A stretch of DNA of 8,481 bases, from contig JAWLFI010000118.1 in NCBI GenBank assembly GCA_041685645.1, positions 1 to 8,481 on the forward strand, given 5' to 3'. The notes under the pieces are model-generated. The model was not told where the DNA came from and searched no databases. It saw only the letters and a list, made by a program, of their open reading frames with translations. Both the position numbers and the translations under genes were made by a program. Below, piece after piece: positions 1-7,006 of the stretch (position 1 is the stretch's first letter; each line of letters starts with the position of its first letter). The stretch is from JAWLFI01 sp041685645 (lineage in GTDB: Bacteria > Bacteroidota > Bacteroidia > Chitinophagales > Saprospiraceae).

Positions 1-45
1 GGCCCGAATGACCCAGGGGGCAGATAAATAATCCCAAAATTCCAT
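1..45 (-). CDS. Start of an unidentified gene leaving the left edge (partial)
   Basis: Reading leftward from an ATG at 45-43 the frame is open to the window edge and gives MEFWDYLSAPWVIRA. A Bacteroidota-like -7 box (TAGCTTTG on the minus strand, 72-65) lies 19 bases before this ATG, which fits a short leader. The start resembles, from memory, the N-termini of some TroC/ZnuB-type metal ABC transporter permeases of Bacteroidota (a short aromatic lead followed by a hydrophobic helix), but 15 residues are far too few to assign a family. It would lie downstream of, and in the same direction as, the beta-barrel gene at 623-1237. It may simply be a chance open frame. Confidence 0.4.
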   Translation of the reverse strand, partial: MEFWDYLSAPWVIRA

Positions 46-64
46 GATAGCGGTAAAATTTAGT

Positions 65-72
65 CAAAGCTA
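65..72 (-). promoter_or_regulatory. Possible -7 promoter box for the left-edge gene
   Basis: The minus strand reads TAGCTTTG, an exact match to the Bacteroidota -7 consensus TAnnTTTG. No clear TTG -33 element is seen at the usual 17-23 base spacing; the best candidate is a TTTTCG stretch near 97-92. The spacing to the putative ATG at 45 is reasonable. Confidence 0.35.
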
Positions 73-137
73 AAAATTTATTTCTTGTTAACGAAAACAT
101 TGTGTTGGTTCGATGATAACTTCTCTTTTTTCTTTTT

Positions 138-293
138 GGGGGTGCCCCCTCGATGCCGCCATTTTTGAGGAAAAAATGCCGGCTCTCGGGGTCGGGCTAT
201 GCAGGGGTTCCGTCCTCGAGATCGCCTCGGCGATCCTCGGACCGCTCCTTTCAGTCGCGCCCTTCCTATCCCTCACCCGATCGAAGTGGGGGA
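138..293. repeat. GC-rich palindromic intergenic repeat-like element
   Basis: This block is much more GC-rich than its AT-rich flanks and is built of consecutive inverted repeats. They are GGGGG-TG-CCCCC (138-149); a 12-bp stem with one mismatch (155-166 with 172-183, GCCGCCATTTTT against AAAAATGCCGGC); a bipartite stem (206-212 with 238-243, then GATCGCC-TC-GGCGATC at 220-235); and an 8-bp stem with one G-T pair (269-276 with 286-293). Phrases such as TCGGGCTAT and CAGTCGCGCCCTTCCTATCC are, from memory, like the conserved arms of palindromic elements scattered between genes in many Bacteroidota genomes, with a variable central hairpin. Only one copy is in the window, so repetitiveness is inferred. 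No transposase is nearby. Open frames here follow from GC-rich symmetry rather than coding. Confidence 0.55.
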
Positions 294-420
294 GGAGTAG
301 AGGGATGAATAGAAACTTGCAACTCATTCGGAGTCCTCGGCAATGGGCTTTGGGAGAGAAAGTTGAGGACAGGACCGGGGCTTTTTTCAGGGCTTGTTAC
401 CCCGATAAATGCTAGTGTTT

Positions 421-439
421 TTCGCCCCTCGGGGCCGAA
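421..439. other. GC-rich hairpin in the intergenic region
   Basis: The sequence forms TTC-GCCCC-TC-GGGGC-(C)-GAA, an 8-bp stem with a 2-base loop and one bulged C. On the plus strand it is followed by a short GATTTTG tract, but no plus-strand gene ends here. On the minus strand, downstream of the gene ending at 623, the hairpin is followed by AAAAAC and not by a T run. It is therefore not a convincing intrinsic terminator for either strand. A looser CGGGG/CCCCG pair (376-380 with 400-404) lies just to the left. It may be a remnant of the same kind of repeat as at 138-293, or a processing or 3'-end structure. Confidence 0.4.
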
Positions 440-622
440 GATTTTGCTGTCCATCGTCCACTTTTCTGATTATCACAAAGTTGATGAACAATGCGGGTTT
501 CCTTTCCGTGTTAGATCGCGAACCGTCTGTGATAGCAAGAGATTCGACCGATCGGCCTTGCACTACCCTACAGTCCTTCAGGAATCTACAGAGGGAATTG
601 AAAAAGGTTTTTGGAGCGTTTT

Positions 623-1237
623 TTACAATATATATTCCACCCGCAGATTAATGGAATAAGGTCTGAGGGGGTTGGTTTCCGTAAGGGAAAATTCGGGCGC
701 AATGGGTCGCAAAGATCGGGTATATCTGGCATTCACTGCCCAGTGTCTGTTCCACTGAAATCTCAAGCCCAGGAGAAAGCTCAGATCGTGATTACTCACT
801 TCATCCAATATTCGCTCGTCAAAACCTATGGCCTTACTTGAAATTAAGCGACCGTAAGAAGCGCCTACATAAATACCCATTTTTCCGTAGGAGGTACCAT
901 CTTCTGCCGTCTGAATCCAATCTTTTACTAAAAGCGAAATCGGCACTTCTACATAGTCAAAATTAAATCCATTTCGCTCTATAAAGGATCGGGGAATCAG
1001 ACTGGATCGGCTGCCGCGCTGGGAGTAAAGCAACTCTACATTGACATCCACGCGCTCATTGAGATATGCAATGGCCTGCAGTCCACCACTCACTCCAAAT
1101 TTATCATATCCGGCATTCCCTTCGCCCAGGACTTGAGACAAAGTGGGCCCAAAAACTACTGCAGCACCAAAGCGCTGGCTGTGTAGAGCCGTTAGAACTA
1201 AGAATAGAAACGCAACACTTATGATCCACTTTTTCAT
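623..1237 (-). CDS. Outer-membrane beta-barrel protein (porin/PorT-like superfamily)
   Basis: A protein of 204 residues from the ATG at 1237. The frame extends 7 codons further to a TTG at 1258, but the ATG gives a canonical signal peptide (MKKW, hydrophobic core at residues 5-18, likely cleavage near residues 20-21 after LHSQ), so I prefer it. The mature part alternates polar and hydrophobic residues as in transmembrane strands. It has the pattern I associate with Bacteroidota small beta-barrels: an early glycine-rich strand, a GVSGGLQ turn (about 53-59), VELLYSQRG, a YVEVPISLLVK strand after it, and a final strand INLRVEYIL. The likely site is the outer membrane. The specific substrate or role cannot be read from the sequence. 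Databases often label such proteins porin family or PorT family; that label does not make it the type IX PorT component. It stands alone and diverges from the operon starting at 1355. Confidence 0.75.
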   Translation of the reverse strand: MKKWIISVAFLFLVLTALHSQRFGAAVVFGPTLSQVLGEGNAGYDKFGVSGGLQAIAYLNERVDVNVELLYSQRGSRSSLIPRSFIERNGFNFDYVEVPISLLVKDWIQTAEDGTSYGKMGIYVGASYGRLISSKAIGFDERILDEVSNHDLSFLLGLRFQWNRHWAVNARYTRSLRPIAPEFSLTETNPLRPYSINLRVEYIL

Positions 1238-1323
1238 TTTACTCTGTCTTTCGCTCAACTAAAATAACTTATTTCCATCCCCTTTTCATATAATATACCA
1301 AAGAAAAGGAAATATTTTTATCT

Positions 1324-1331
1324 TATTTTTG
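1324..1331 (+). promoter_or_regulatory. Possible -7 promoter box for the operon starting at 1355
   Basis: TATTTTTG matches the Bacteroidota -7 consensus TAnnTTTG exactly and lies 23 bases before the ATG at 1355. No TTG -33 element is seen at the expected distance (the upstream stretch is A/T-rich without TTG), so a chance match in AT-rich DNA is possible. The divergent gap of 117 bases between this gene and the minus-strand beta-barrel gene must hold promoters for both. Confidence 0.4.
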
Positions 1332-1354
1332 AAAAAATATGATAAGTTCAGTCT

Positions 1355-1618
1355 ATGAAGTTCAATCGATATACCTTAAAAAAACTGGAAGAGCTCTACG
1401 AGTTAGCCGGGTACGAGATTCTGTATGAGAAAGGGCATTTCAGTTCGGGATATTGCCTGGTCGAACATCAAAAGAAGTTGGTCATCAATAAATTTTACGA
1501 TGTAGAAGGCAGAATCCAATGCCTACTCGACTTGATTCGCGAAGTTGAAATTGACGAAAGCCGGTTAGATGACAAAACAAGACGCTACTACATTCAGTTA
1601 CTACAGGTAAATAACTGA
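1355..1618 (+). CDS. Small conserved-looking hypothetical protein (87 aa)
   Basis: A short, hydrophilic, probably cytosolic protein with no signal peptide or membrane segment. It starts with an amphipathic helix (TLKKLEELYELAGYEI, residues 7-22), continues with probable strands around GHFSSGYCLVEH and KKLVINKFYDVEGR, and ends with one or two charged helices. The single-domain alpha/beta layout, sensible start context and tight link to the next gene (stop TGA 1616-1618, next start at 1620) all favour a real gene. From memory, similar small proteins occur beside PhnP-like hydrolases in other Bacteroidota, but I know no experimentally assigned function and cannot name a family. The cysteines at residues 34 and 56 are not arranged as a metal site. 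Confidence 0.75.
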   Translation: MKFNRYTLKKLEELYELAGYEILYEKGHFSSGYCLVEHQKKLVINKFYDVEGRIQCLLDLIREVEIDESRLDDKTRRYYIQLLQVNN

Positions 1619-1619
1619 T

Positions 1620-2381
1620 GTGAAAATAATATTTTTAGGGACGGGAACATCTCAGGGAGTTCCCGTAATTGGTTGCGATTGTGCCGTTTGCCGTTCCAGG
1701 GACCCCAGAGATAATAGATTGCGCTGTTCGGCTTTATTTGAAGAGGAAGGATTTAGACTGCTCATTGATACGGGGCCGGATTTCAGGTATCAAATGCTGA
1801 GAGCTGAAGTTTCTTCCATTGACGCTATACTTTTGACTCACTTTCACAACGATCACATTGCGGGATTGGATGATATTCGCCCTTTCAATTTTACTCAGGG
1901 CCAATCCATCGAGGTCTTTGCCGACGAATTAACTCATGCCGCCCTAAAAAAGAAATACGATTACGTGTTTGAGGAAAAACCATATCCGGGCGCGCCCAAA
2001 GTAAATCTATTTCTGCATGAATTTAAAACGCTACAATTGGGCCCTTTTACAGTAACTCCCTTCAAAGTATTTCACGGCAAATTACCCATCACGGCCTATA
2101 GGATCAACGATGTACTGTACATTACAGATGCCAAGACCATTCCTCCGGAGGCTTACGATCTGTTTGATGGTTCTAAAGTGCTGATTTTGAATGCTCTGAG
2201 ACACGACGAACATCACTCTCATTTCAATTTACAGCAAGCCATTGAGTTTGCACAGGAAATCGAAATTGATCGAGCTTACTTTCTGCATATTTCTCACTAT
2301 CTGGGATTGCACAGGGAAGTTCAGGAAGATCTTCCCCCCAACATTTTTCTGAGTTATGATACACTGGAAGTAGAAGTATGA
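1620..2381 (+). CDS. PhnP-like metallo-beta-lactamase-fold metal-dependent hydrolase
   Basis: A protein of 253 residues of the metallo-beta-lactamase superfamily, closest in layout to PhnP-type phosphodiesterases. It begins with the strand-loop KIIFLGTGTSQGVP (2-15), followed by a Cys cluster C19-x-C21-xx-C24 like the accessory zinc site of PhnP. The core metal motif is HFHNDH (74-79: His74, His76, Asp78, His79), with further ligand candidates His152, Asp170 and His223; a His-rich stretch HDEHHSH lies at 195-201. The start codon is GTG at 1620; the ATG at 1618 is in another frame and meets an immediate stop, and the conserved first strand begins at residue 2, so no later start is reasonable. 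The substrate is unknown; no phn genes are present, so a carbon-phosphorus lyase role is unlikely. It is probably cytosolic and co-transcribed with the 87-aa gene just upstream. Confidence 0.9.
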   Translation: MKIIFLGTGTSQGVPVIGCDCAVCRSRDPRDNRLRCSALFEEEGFRLLIDTGPDFRYQMLRAEVSSIDAILLTHFHNDHIAGLDDIRPFNFTQGQSIEVFADELTHAALKKKYDYVFEEKPYPGAPKVNLFLHEFKTLQLGPFTVTPFKVFHGKLPITAYRINDVLYITDAKTIPPEAYDLFDGSKVLILNALRHDEHHSHFNLQQAIEFAQEIEIDRAYFLHISHYLGLHREVQEDLPPNIFLSYDTLEVEV

Positions 2382-2415
2382 CGCTAATAGCTTATCTACA
2401 AATCTCAATTGTCTT

Positions 2416-4452
2416 ATGAACCGTTTGAAAAGCGAAAGGAGTCCCTATTTACAGCAGCATAAAAATAATCCAGTGGATTGGTATCCCTGGGGAGAAGAGG
2501 CGTTTCGAAAAGCCAGCGAAGAGGATAAGCCCATATTAGTCAGTATAGGTTATTCTACTTGTCATTGGTGTCACGTAATGGAGCGGGAATCCTTTGAAGA
2601 TGAGAGTGTGGCTGCTCTCATGAATGAATTATTCGTCAACATCAAGGTAGATCGCGAAGAGCTTCCCGCCGTGGACCATTATTATATGGAAGCCGTGCAA
2701 TTGTTGACCGGTGCCGGCGGTTGGCCTTTGAACTGTTTTTTGACACCGGAGAGAAAGCCCTTTTTGGGAGGGACCTATTTCCCACCGGAGGATAGGGGGC
2801 GGCATGTTTCCTGGCGCAAACTTTTACTGCACGTGGCCAAAGTCTTTCAGGATCAAAGGGAAAAAGTAGAAGAGCAGGCCAACCGCCTGGAAAGGAAAAT
2901 CAGGGAGCAAGATCAAGAGTGGTTGACCCCACTGGTGGAAATTGAGAAAAAGAAAGAAAGCATAGATCTTGCGGAGGTAATTGGAGCGACGAGGAGAAAT
3001 TGGGATACTCAAAACGGTGGTTTAAAAGGAGCGCCGAAATTTCCCATGCCACACTTATACCTTTTACTTACTCGCTGGGCTCTTATCGCAGGCGAACAGG
3101 AGACTATGGCCTTCAGCGCTCAAACCGCCCGGGCGTTCATTGATGGAGGTCTATTTGACGTCGTCCATGGCGGGTTTTCGCGCTATTGCGTAGATCCGCA
3201 GTGGCGGGTTCCTCATTTTGAGAAAATGCTCTATGATAATGCGGGCATTTTGGAATTGCTGGCTGTGCTGTCCGGATTTGCACCCGATCCTCACTGGAAG
3301 TGGGCGGCGAGCAAAACGATACAGTTTTTGAAAGATGAAATGATAGATTCAGACCATTTATTTTTCAGTGCAATAGATGCAGACTCAGAAGGAGAGGAGG
3401 GACGGTTTTATACCTGGAGCATTTCGGAATTAGAAAGAGAACTCAGTGCTAAGGACTTTCAGTCTATTTCTATCTATTTTGACATATCTGAGGAGGGCAA
3501 CTGGGAAGGAAAAAATATTCTCTACACTTCGCCGGCCAGTGCACGGGTTTTTCTCTCTCAAAACTCATCGGCCGATCTGGATCAAGCCTTGAATGCTTTG
3601 CAAAGCGTCAGGCAAAAACGGGTAAAACCAGAAAAGGATGAGAAAAAACTCGTAGAGTGGAATGCCATGATGATTCATGCCCTTTTTCAAGTTGAACGCT
3701 ATACTAAGGATTCAGAAGCTGGAACTTTGGCCAAAAATAATTTAGAGGTTTTATTAAAAGAAGTAATGTCATCTGGCGGTCAACTTTTATATCGCGTGAA
3801 AATGAAAGATCAGTGGTATGGCGAGCCTACACTGGATGACTATGCGTATTTAATTCGCGCTTGTATTTCAGCATACCAGAGCGATTTCAATCTGATGCAT
3901 TTAACCTCTGCTCAGCAATTGACTACCCGGGCACTCGATATTTTTTCAAGAGAGAACAGATCCTTGCTCTCTTTGATGTCCGCAGAGTCCGATCTCGTGC
4001 AGGGAGATCAATTTACCTATTTCGACACTCCCTATCCCTCGGGCAATGCTATCATGTGTAAAAATTTACATATCTTAGGTACATACTATGAACAATTGGA
4101 TTGGTTACAAAGAGCTCAAAACATGAGAGCACAGATGATGTCAAAGATGAAGACTTATCCGACCACTTTGGGTGCCTGGATAGATGCCGAGCTCCACAGC
4201 CAGGATCAACAGCGGGAAATTGTGGTCATTGGAGAGGATGCAATGTCCTGGGCTCAGCATATTAGGTCCTCTACGCTTCCCGATACGATAATAATGGCAG
4301 CGAGAGAGGGCGATGGAGAATATCCACTGCTCGATCGCTCTGTACCTCATGGAAAGACCCAAATCTTTATTTGTGAAAACTACACTTGTCAGTTACCACT
4401 TGACGATTTGGACTCGTTCGTGGCAAAGTATTCAGCAAGTCAACTGAGATAA
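2416..4452 (+). CDS. DUF255 thioredoxin-fold protein of the YyaL/SPATA20 family
   Basis: At 678 residues this is the usual length of the family. The N-terminal domain (about 1-165) is a thioredoxin-like DUF255 domain with SPYLQQHKNNPVDWYPW (9-25), the active-site-like CHWC (Cys49-Cys52) in YSTCHWCHVMERESFED, and NCFLTPERKPFLGGTYFPP (106-124). The C-terminal part (about 180-670) has motifs of the alpha/alpha-toroid glycosidase-like fold: HGGFSRYC (251-258), HFEKMLYDNAG (from 267), DADSEGEEGRFYTW (321-334), a LDDYAYL stretch and a late PYPSGNA motif. No signal peptide is present, so it is probably cytosolic. The biochemical activity of this widespread family is not established; both redox and sugar-related roles have been proposed. 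It begins 34 bases after the hydrolase gene, and its TAA is directly followed by the ATG of the PorP-like gene. Confidence 0.92.
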   Translation: MNRLKSERSPYLQQHKNNPVDWYPWGEEAFRKASEEDKPILVSIGYSTCHWCHVMERESFEDESVAALMNELFVNIKVDREELPAVDHYYMEAVQLLTGAGGWPLNCFLTPERKPFLGGTYFPPEDRGRHVSWRKLLLHVAKVFQDQREKVEEQANRLERKIREQDQEWLTPLVEIEKKKESIDLAEVIGATRRNWDTQNGGLKGAPKFPMPHLYLLLTRWALIAGEQETMAFSAQTARAFIDGGLFDVVHGGFSRYCVDPQWRVPHFEKMLYDNAGILELLAVLSGFAPDPHWKWAASKTIQFLKDEMIDSDHLFFSAIDADSEGEEGRFYTWSISELERELSAKDFQSISIYFDISEEGNWEGKNILYTSPASARVFLSQNSSADLDQALNALQSVRQKRVKPEKDEKKLVEWNAMMIHALFQVERYTKDSEAGTLAKNNLEVLLKEVMSSGGQLLYRVKMKDQWYGEPTLDDYAYLIRACISAYQSDFNLMHLTSAQQLTTRALDIFSRENRSLLSLMSAESDLVQGDQFTYFDTPYPSGNAIMCKNLHILGTYYEQLDWLQRAQNMRAQMMSKMKTYPTTLGAWIDAELHSQDQQREIVVIGEDAMSWAQHIRSSTLPDTIIMAAREGDGEYPLLDRSVPHGKTQIFICENYTCQLPLDDLDSFVAKYSASQLR

Positions 4453-5430
4453 ATGTTACATCGGCTACTTTTCGGGATTATTTTTCTGGGCTCAATGAGT
4501 TTGAGCCAGTCTGGCATCGCCCAGCAGATGCCACACTATTCCCTGTTTGAGCGGAATCTCTACGCTTTTAATCCCGCCTATGGGGGGATGGACTTCAAGC
4601 TAAAGTTGACGGGCATCTACCGGTCGCAGTGGAATGAGTTGAGCGGGACGCCGGAGCGCTATCATTTAAACGGTCACATGCCTTTATATGCCGCAGGTGG
4701 AGGGGCTGGATTTGTCTTAAAGACAGAGCAAATCGGTCCCCGACGGGTGACGGAAGTCAGTTTGTCCTATAATTATGTGCTGAGTTCAGATTACGGAATA
4801 TTTTCGATTGGGGTGCGCCCCACGATGCGGAGTTGGTCCTGGGATGGAAGTCAATTGACGACTCCGGGAGGCACATATGAAGACGGGGCTATTAATCACG
4901 AGGATCCGGTGTTATCGTCTGAGTCATTGGGAGCGACTCAGTTCAATTTTGATTTGGGTATCCATTATCAGGGCTTTAATTCGAAAGCAGGTTTTTTTGT
5001 GAGCCAATTATTACCCTCGCGCGCAAAATTAACCGACAATTTCTACTACACGGCGCAAGTTGAATGGGGGCTTTATGGAATTTACAATTACGAGTGGCGG
5101 GAAAATATTTCCCTAAATCCGGCGTTAATAGTTGTATCAGATGGAAACAGGACTCAATCCACAGCCAAAATAGGCGCTTTAATCAATCAGAAATACTACG
5201 CAGCTGCTGGATTGAGAGGATATTCCGGAACGACGATAGATGCTTTAATATTAGGAGCGGGGATTCAATTAGACAAAAACTTTTGGGTGTATTACAATTA
5301 TGATTTGGGTCTTTCTACATTGAGAAATGCCCATTCTGGTTCACAAGAAATTATAATAACATATAATTTTTTGAGTAATATAGGTGGAATCGTACCGCCT
5401 AGAGTCATATATAATCCAAGATATATGTAA
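4453..5430 (+). CDS. porP: PorP/SprF family type IX secretion outer-membrane protein
   Basis: A protein of 325 residues with a signal peptide (hydrophobic core about 5-15, likely cleavage near residue 23 in GIAQQ). Family marks are YAFNPAYGG (37-45), YRSQW (56-60) soon after, many alternating beta-strand segments, repeated YNY/YNF strand ends, and the C-terminal tail PPRVIYNPRYM (315-325), like the NPRF-type ending common in this family. PorP/SprF proteins are outer-membrane barrels of the type IX secretion system; SprF is needed for delivery of the adhesin SprB, and PorP for secretion in Porphyromonas. The position just before gldK matches the known order porP-gldK-gldL-gldM-gldN and supports the symbol, although genomes often carry many paralogues. 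The start ATG abuts the stop of the previous gene (TAAATG), suggesting translational coupling. Confidence 0.88.
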   Translation: MLHRLLFGIIFLGSMSLSQSGIAQQMPHYSLFERNLYAFNPAYGGMDFKLKLTGIYRSQWNELSGTPERYHLNGHMPLYAAGGGAGFVLKTEQIGPRRVTEVSLSYNYVLSSDYGIFSIGVRPTMRSWSWDGSQLTTPGGTYEDGAINHEDPVLSSESLGATQFNFDLGIHYQGFNSKAGFFVSQLLPSRAKLTDNFYYTAQVEWGLYGIYNYEWRENISLNPALIVVSDGNRTQSTAKIGALINQKYYAAAGLRGYSGTTIDALILGAGIQLDKNFWVYYNYDLGLSTLRNAHSGSQEIIITYNFLSNIGGIVPPRVIYNPRYM

Positions 5431-5547
5431 TAATATGGAACAAAAGTTGTCGTTCTACAATATATTTTCATAAATTAGCGAAACCTTAACACTTCGTGCA
5501 AAAATGATGTTGGAAGCGCAATTTTCACGACAAAATAACTGTTTAGA

Positions 5548-5578
5548 TTTTGATAGTCTCAATAAGAAACTATCTTTA
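5548..5578 (+). promoter_or_regulatory. Bacteroidota-type promoter for gldK-gldL-gldM
   Basis: TTTTG at 5548-5552 (-33 element), an 18-base spacer, then TATCTTTA at 5571-5578, a 7-of-8 match to the -7 consensus TAnnTTTG. This predicts transcription starting near 5585 and a leader of about 35 bases to the gldK ATG. It is the best-formed promoter in the window and lies in the 189-base gap after porP, where I see no strong terminator. It suggests that the gldKLM genes can be expressed independently of the upstream operon. Confidence 0.55.
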
Positions 5579-5619
5579 CACAGTCTTTTTCAATAAACTG
5601 AACCGAAATCAGGACAGAC

Positions 5620-6858
5620 ATGAGAAACCAAACACTACACACTTTATTAATCCTCCTGTTAGGAGGAATTTTGCTCTCTTCTTGTGGAAGCAAGGAAACT
5701 GGGCAACTAATTGGCGTTCAAGATCGACCCGCATGGAATGGTATCAATCCTTATGGAATGGTATATGTTCCCTCTGGCCAACTTCACATTGGCCAAAGCG
5801 ATCAGGATATATTCAACACCTTTAACGCAAAGCCAAAATCCGTTTCTATTTCAGGATTCTATATGGATGATACAGAAATCTCCAATAACGAATACCGACA
5901 GTTCGTCTATTGGGTGAGAGACAGTATTGCTCACGTATATATGGATGACTTTATAGAAGATGAATACGGTAACCAAAAGATCGATTGGTCTTTTGAGTTA
6001 GATTATCAAGATGAACTTTTGGCCGATATGTATTTGTCTCCGGACCAAACGCTTTACGGCAATAAACAACTGAACACTGCTATTTTGGATTACGAATTTC
6101 GATGGGTGGATGTTCAAAAAGCAGCGCACGATAGAGATGCATCTATTGATGATGTATTGAATAAGGAAGTTGTTAATGTCTATCCGGATACGATGTGTTG
6201 GGTTCGGGATTTCAAATATTCATATAATGAGCCAATGACGAGAAATTATTTCTCTCACCCGGCTTTTGATGATTATCCGGTCGTTGGAGTTACCTGGAAA
6301 CAAGCCAAAGCATTCTCTTACTGGAGAACTAAATTATGGAGTTCTAACCGAACGGAGGAACCCAATTCTGAAGATTTCAGGCTCCCCAACGAATACGAGT
6401 GGGAATTTGCTTCAAGAGCAGGCAGAGACATGTCTCCCTATCCATGGGGTGGTTATTACATTCGGAATTCAAAGGGATGTTTGCTAGCTAATTTTAAGCC
6501 CGGCCGAGGAAATTACGCCGAAGATGGCGGGCAAACCACTGTTGATGTCTATGCCTACTATCCCAATGACTACGGACTGTATAATATGTCGGGAAATGTT
6601 GCCGAGTGGACAGAGTCCGCATATTTCGACAACTCAAATTATCACGTGCACGATCTGAATCCGGATATGAAGTACGATGCGGATGACTCTGAGCCGAAAG
6701 CGATGAAGAGAAAAGTTATTCGCGGCGGATCTTGGAAAGATATTGGATTTTATTTGCAAAATGGCACCAGAAACTGGGAGTACCAGGATACATCTAAGTC
6801 TTATGTAGGGTTCAGAAATGTCCTTACCTTCTTGGGTCGATCTGCAAATGACTACTAG
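5620..6858 (+). CDS. gldK: Type IX secretion / gliding motility lipoprotein GldK
   Basis: A protein of 412 residues with a lipoprotein signal peptide: a hydrophobic core (about 8-19) and lipobox LSSC with the lipidated Cys22. The rest is an FGE/sulfatase-modifying-factor-like domain, starting with NPYGMVYVPSG and carrying DDTEISNNEYRQF, RLPNEYEWEFASRAG (254-268), MSGNVAEW (323-330), VIRGGSWKD (366-374) and YVGFRN just before the end. The segment after VIRGGSW, where true formylglycine-generating enzymes have their catalytic cysteine pair, has no cysteine, so a structural rather than enzymatic role is expected, as known for GldK/PorK. With GldN it forms a periplasmic ring attached to the outer membrane. 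The ATG at 5620 has AGGA five bases upstream. A long insert between the first and second conserved parts (about residues 105-205) is usual for GldK. Confidence 0.95.
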   Translation: MRNQTLHTLLILLLGGILLSSCGSKETGQLIGVQDRPAWNGINPYGMVYVPSGQLHIGQSDQDIFNTFNAKPKSVSISGFYMDDTEISNNEYRQFVYWVRDSIAHVYMDDFIEDEYGNQKIDWSFELDYQDELLADMYLSPDQTLYGNKQLNTAILDYEFRWVDVQKAAHDRDASIDDVLNKEVVNVYPDTMCWVRDFKYSYNEPMTRNYFSHPAFDDYPVVGVTWKQAKAFSYWRTKLWSSNRTEEPNSEDFRLPNEYEWEFASRAGRDMSPYPWGGYYIRNSKGCLLANFKPGRGNYAEDGGQTTVDVYAYYPNDYGLYNMSGNVAEWTESAYFDNSNYHVHDLNPDMKYDADDSEPKAMKRKVIRGGSWKDIGFYLQNGTRNWEYQDTSKSYVGFRNVLTFLGRSANDY

Positions 6859-6919
6859 ACAATACGTGACGGAATTTCCAACGACATACGATTATAAACA
6901 AGAATCACTTATAGATAGC

Positions 6920-6965
6920 AAGCTAATCATTTAGCTTTACTCAATGGCATGGCTATGCTATGCTG
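6920..6965 (+). other. Two hairpins in the gldK-gldL intergenic gap
   Basis: The 148-base gap holds AAGCTAA-TCAT-TTAGCTT (6920-6937, perfect 7-bp stem with a 4-base loop) and, a few bases on, GCATGGC-TAT-GCTATGC (6947-6963, 7 bp with one G-U pair, extendable by two G-U pairs to 6945-6965). Neither is followed by a T run, so they are not classical terminators. No good promoter is seen in the gap. They could stabilise or process the transcript, or lower read-through from gldK into gldL; this is inference. Confidence 0.4.
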
Positions 6966-7006
6966 AACACACAAACTCAATTACCTAACCTAAAAATTGG
7001 CAAACC

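Larger units (their letters stand above)
46..622. other. 577-base stretch without a convincing gene
   Basis: The stretch lies between the 3' end of the beta-barrel gene and the presumed start of the next minus-strand gene. It contains the -7 box near 65-72, the structured repeat-like block (138-293) and the hairpin at 421-439. The remainder (about 294-420 and 440-622) shows no recognisable protein, RNA gene or strong terminator. Several open frames of 60-100 codons overlap each other on both strands, lack recognisable domains and run across the palindromes, so I do not annotate them. Confidence 0.6.

Noticed and set aside
1..27. Tail of a plus-strand gene ending at the TAA at 25-27 (GPNDPGGR)
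   Set aside because: Eight residues carry no family signal; the minus-strand start with a promoter box is slightly better supported, though neither is certain.
548..555. Perfect palindrome CCGATCGG downstream of the beta-barrel gene
   Set aside because: It is only 8 bases, has no loop suited to a hairpin and no T run on the minus strand, so it is not a terminator and has no evidence as an operator.
88..659. Several overlapping open frames of 60-100 codons on both strands
   Set aside because: They overlap each other, cross the palindromic GC-rich block, have no recognisable domains and are rich in Arg, Pro and Ser as expected from non-coding GC-rich DNA.
1238..1258. Seven-codon N-terminal extension of the beta-barrel protein from a TTG start
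   Set aside because: It would place a hydrophilic stretch before a canonical MKKW signal peptide; the ATG at 1237 is the better start.
5431..5500. Terminator after porP (TTGT/ACAA stem followed by TATATTTT)
   Set aside because: The stem has only 4 A/T-rich pairs, too weak to call.
5733..5764. 12-base direct repeat ATGGAATGGTAT with 20-base spacing inside gldK
   Set aside because: The two copies are in different reading frames within conserved coding sequence and there are no further copies; most likely chance.
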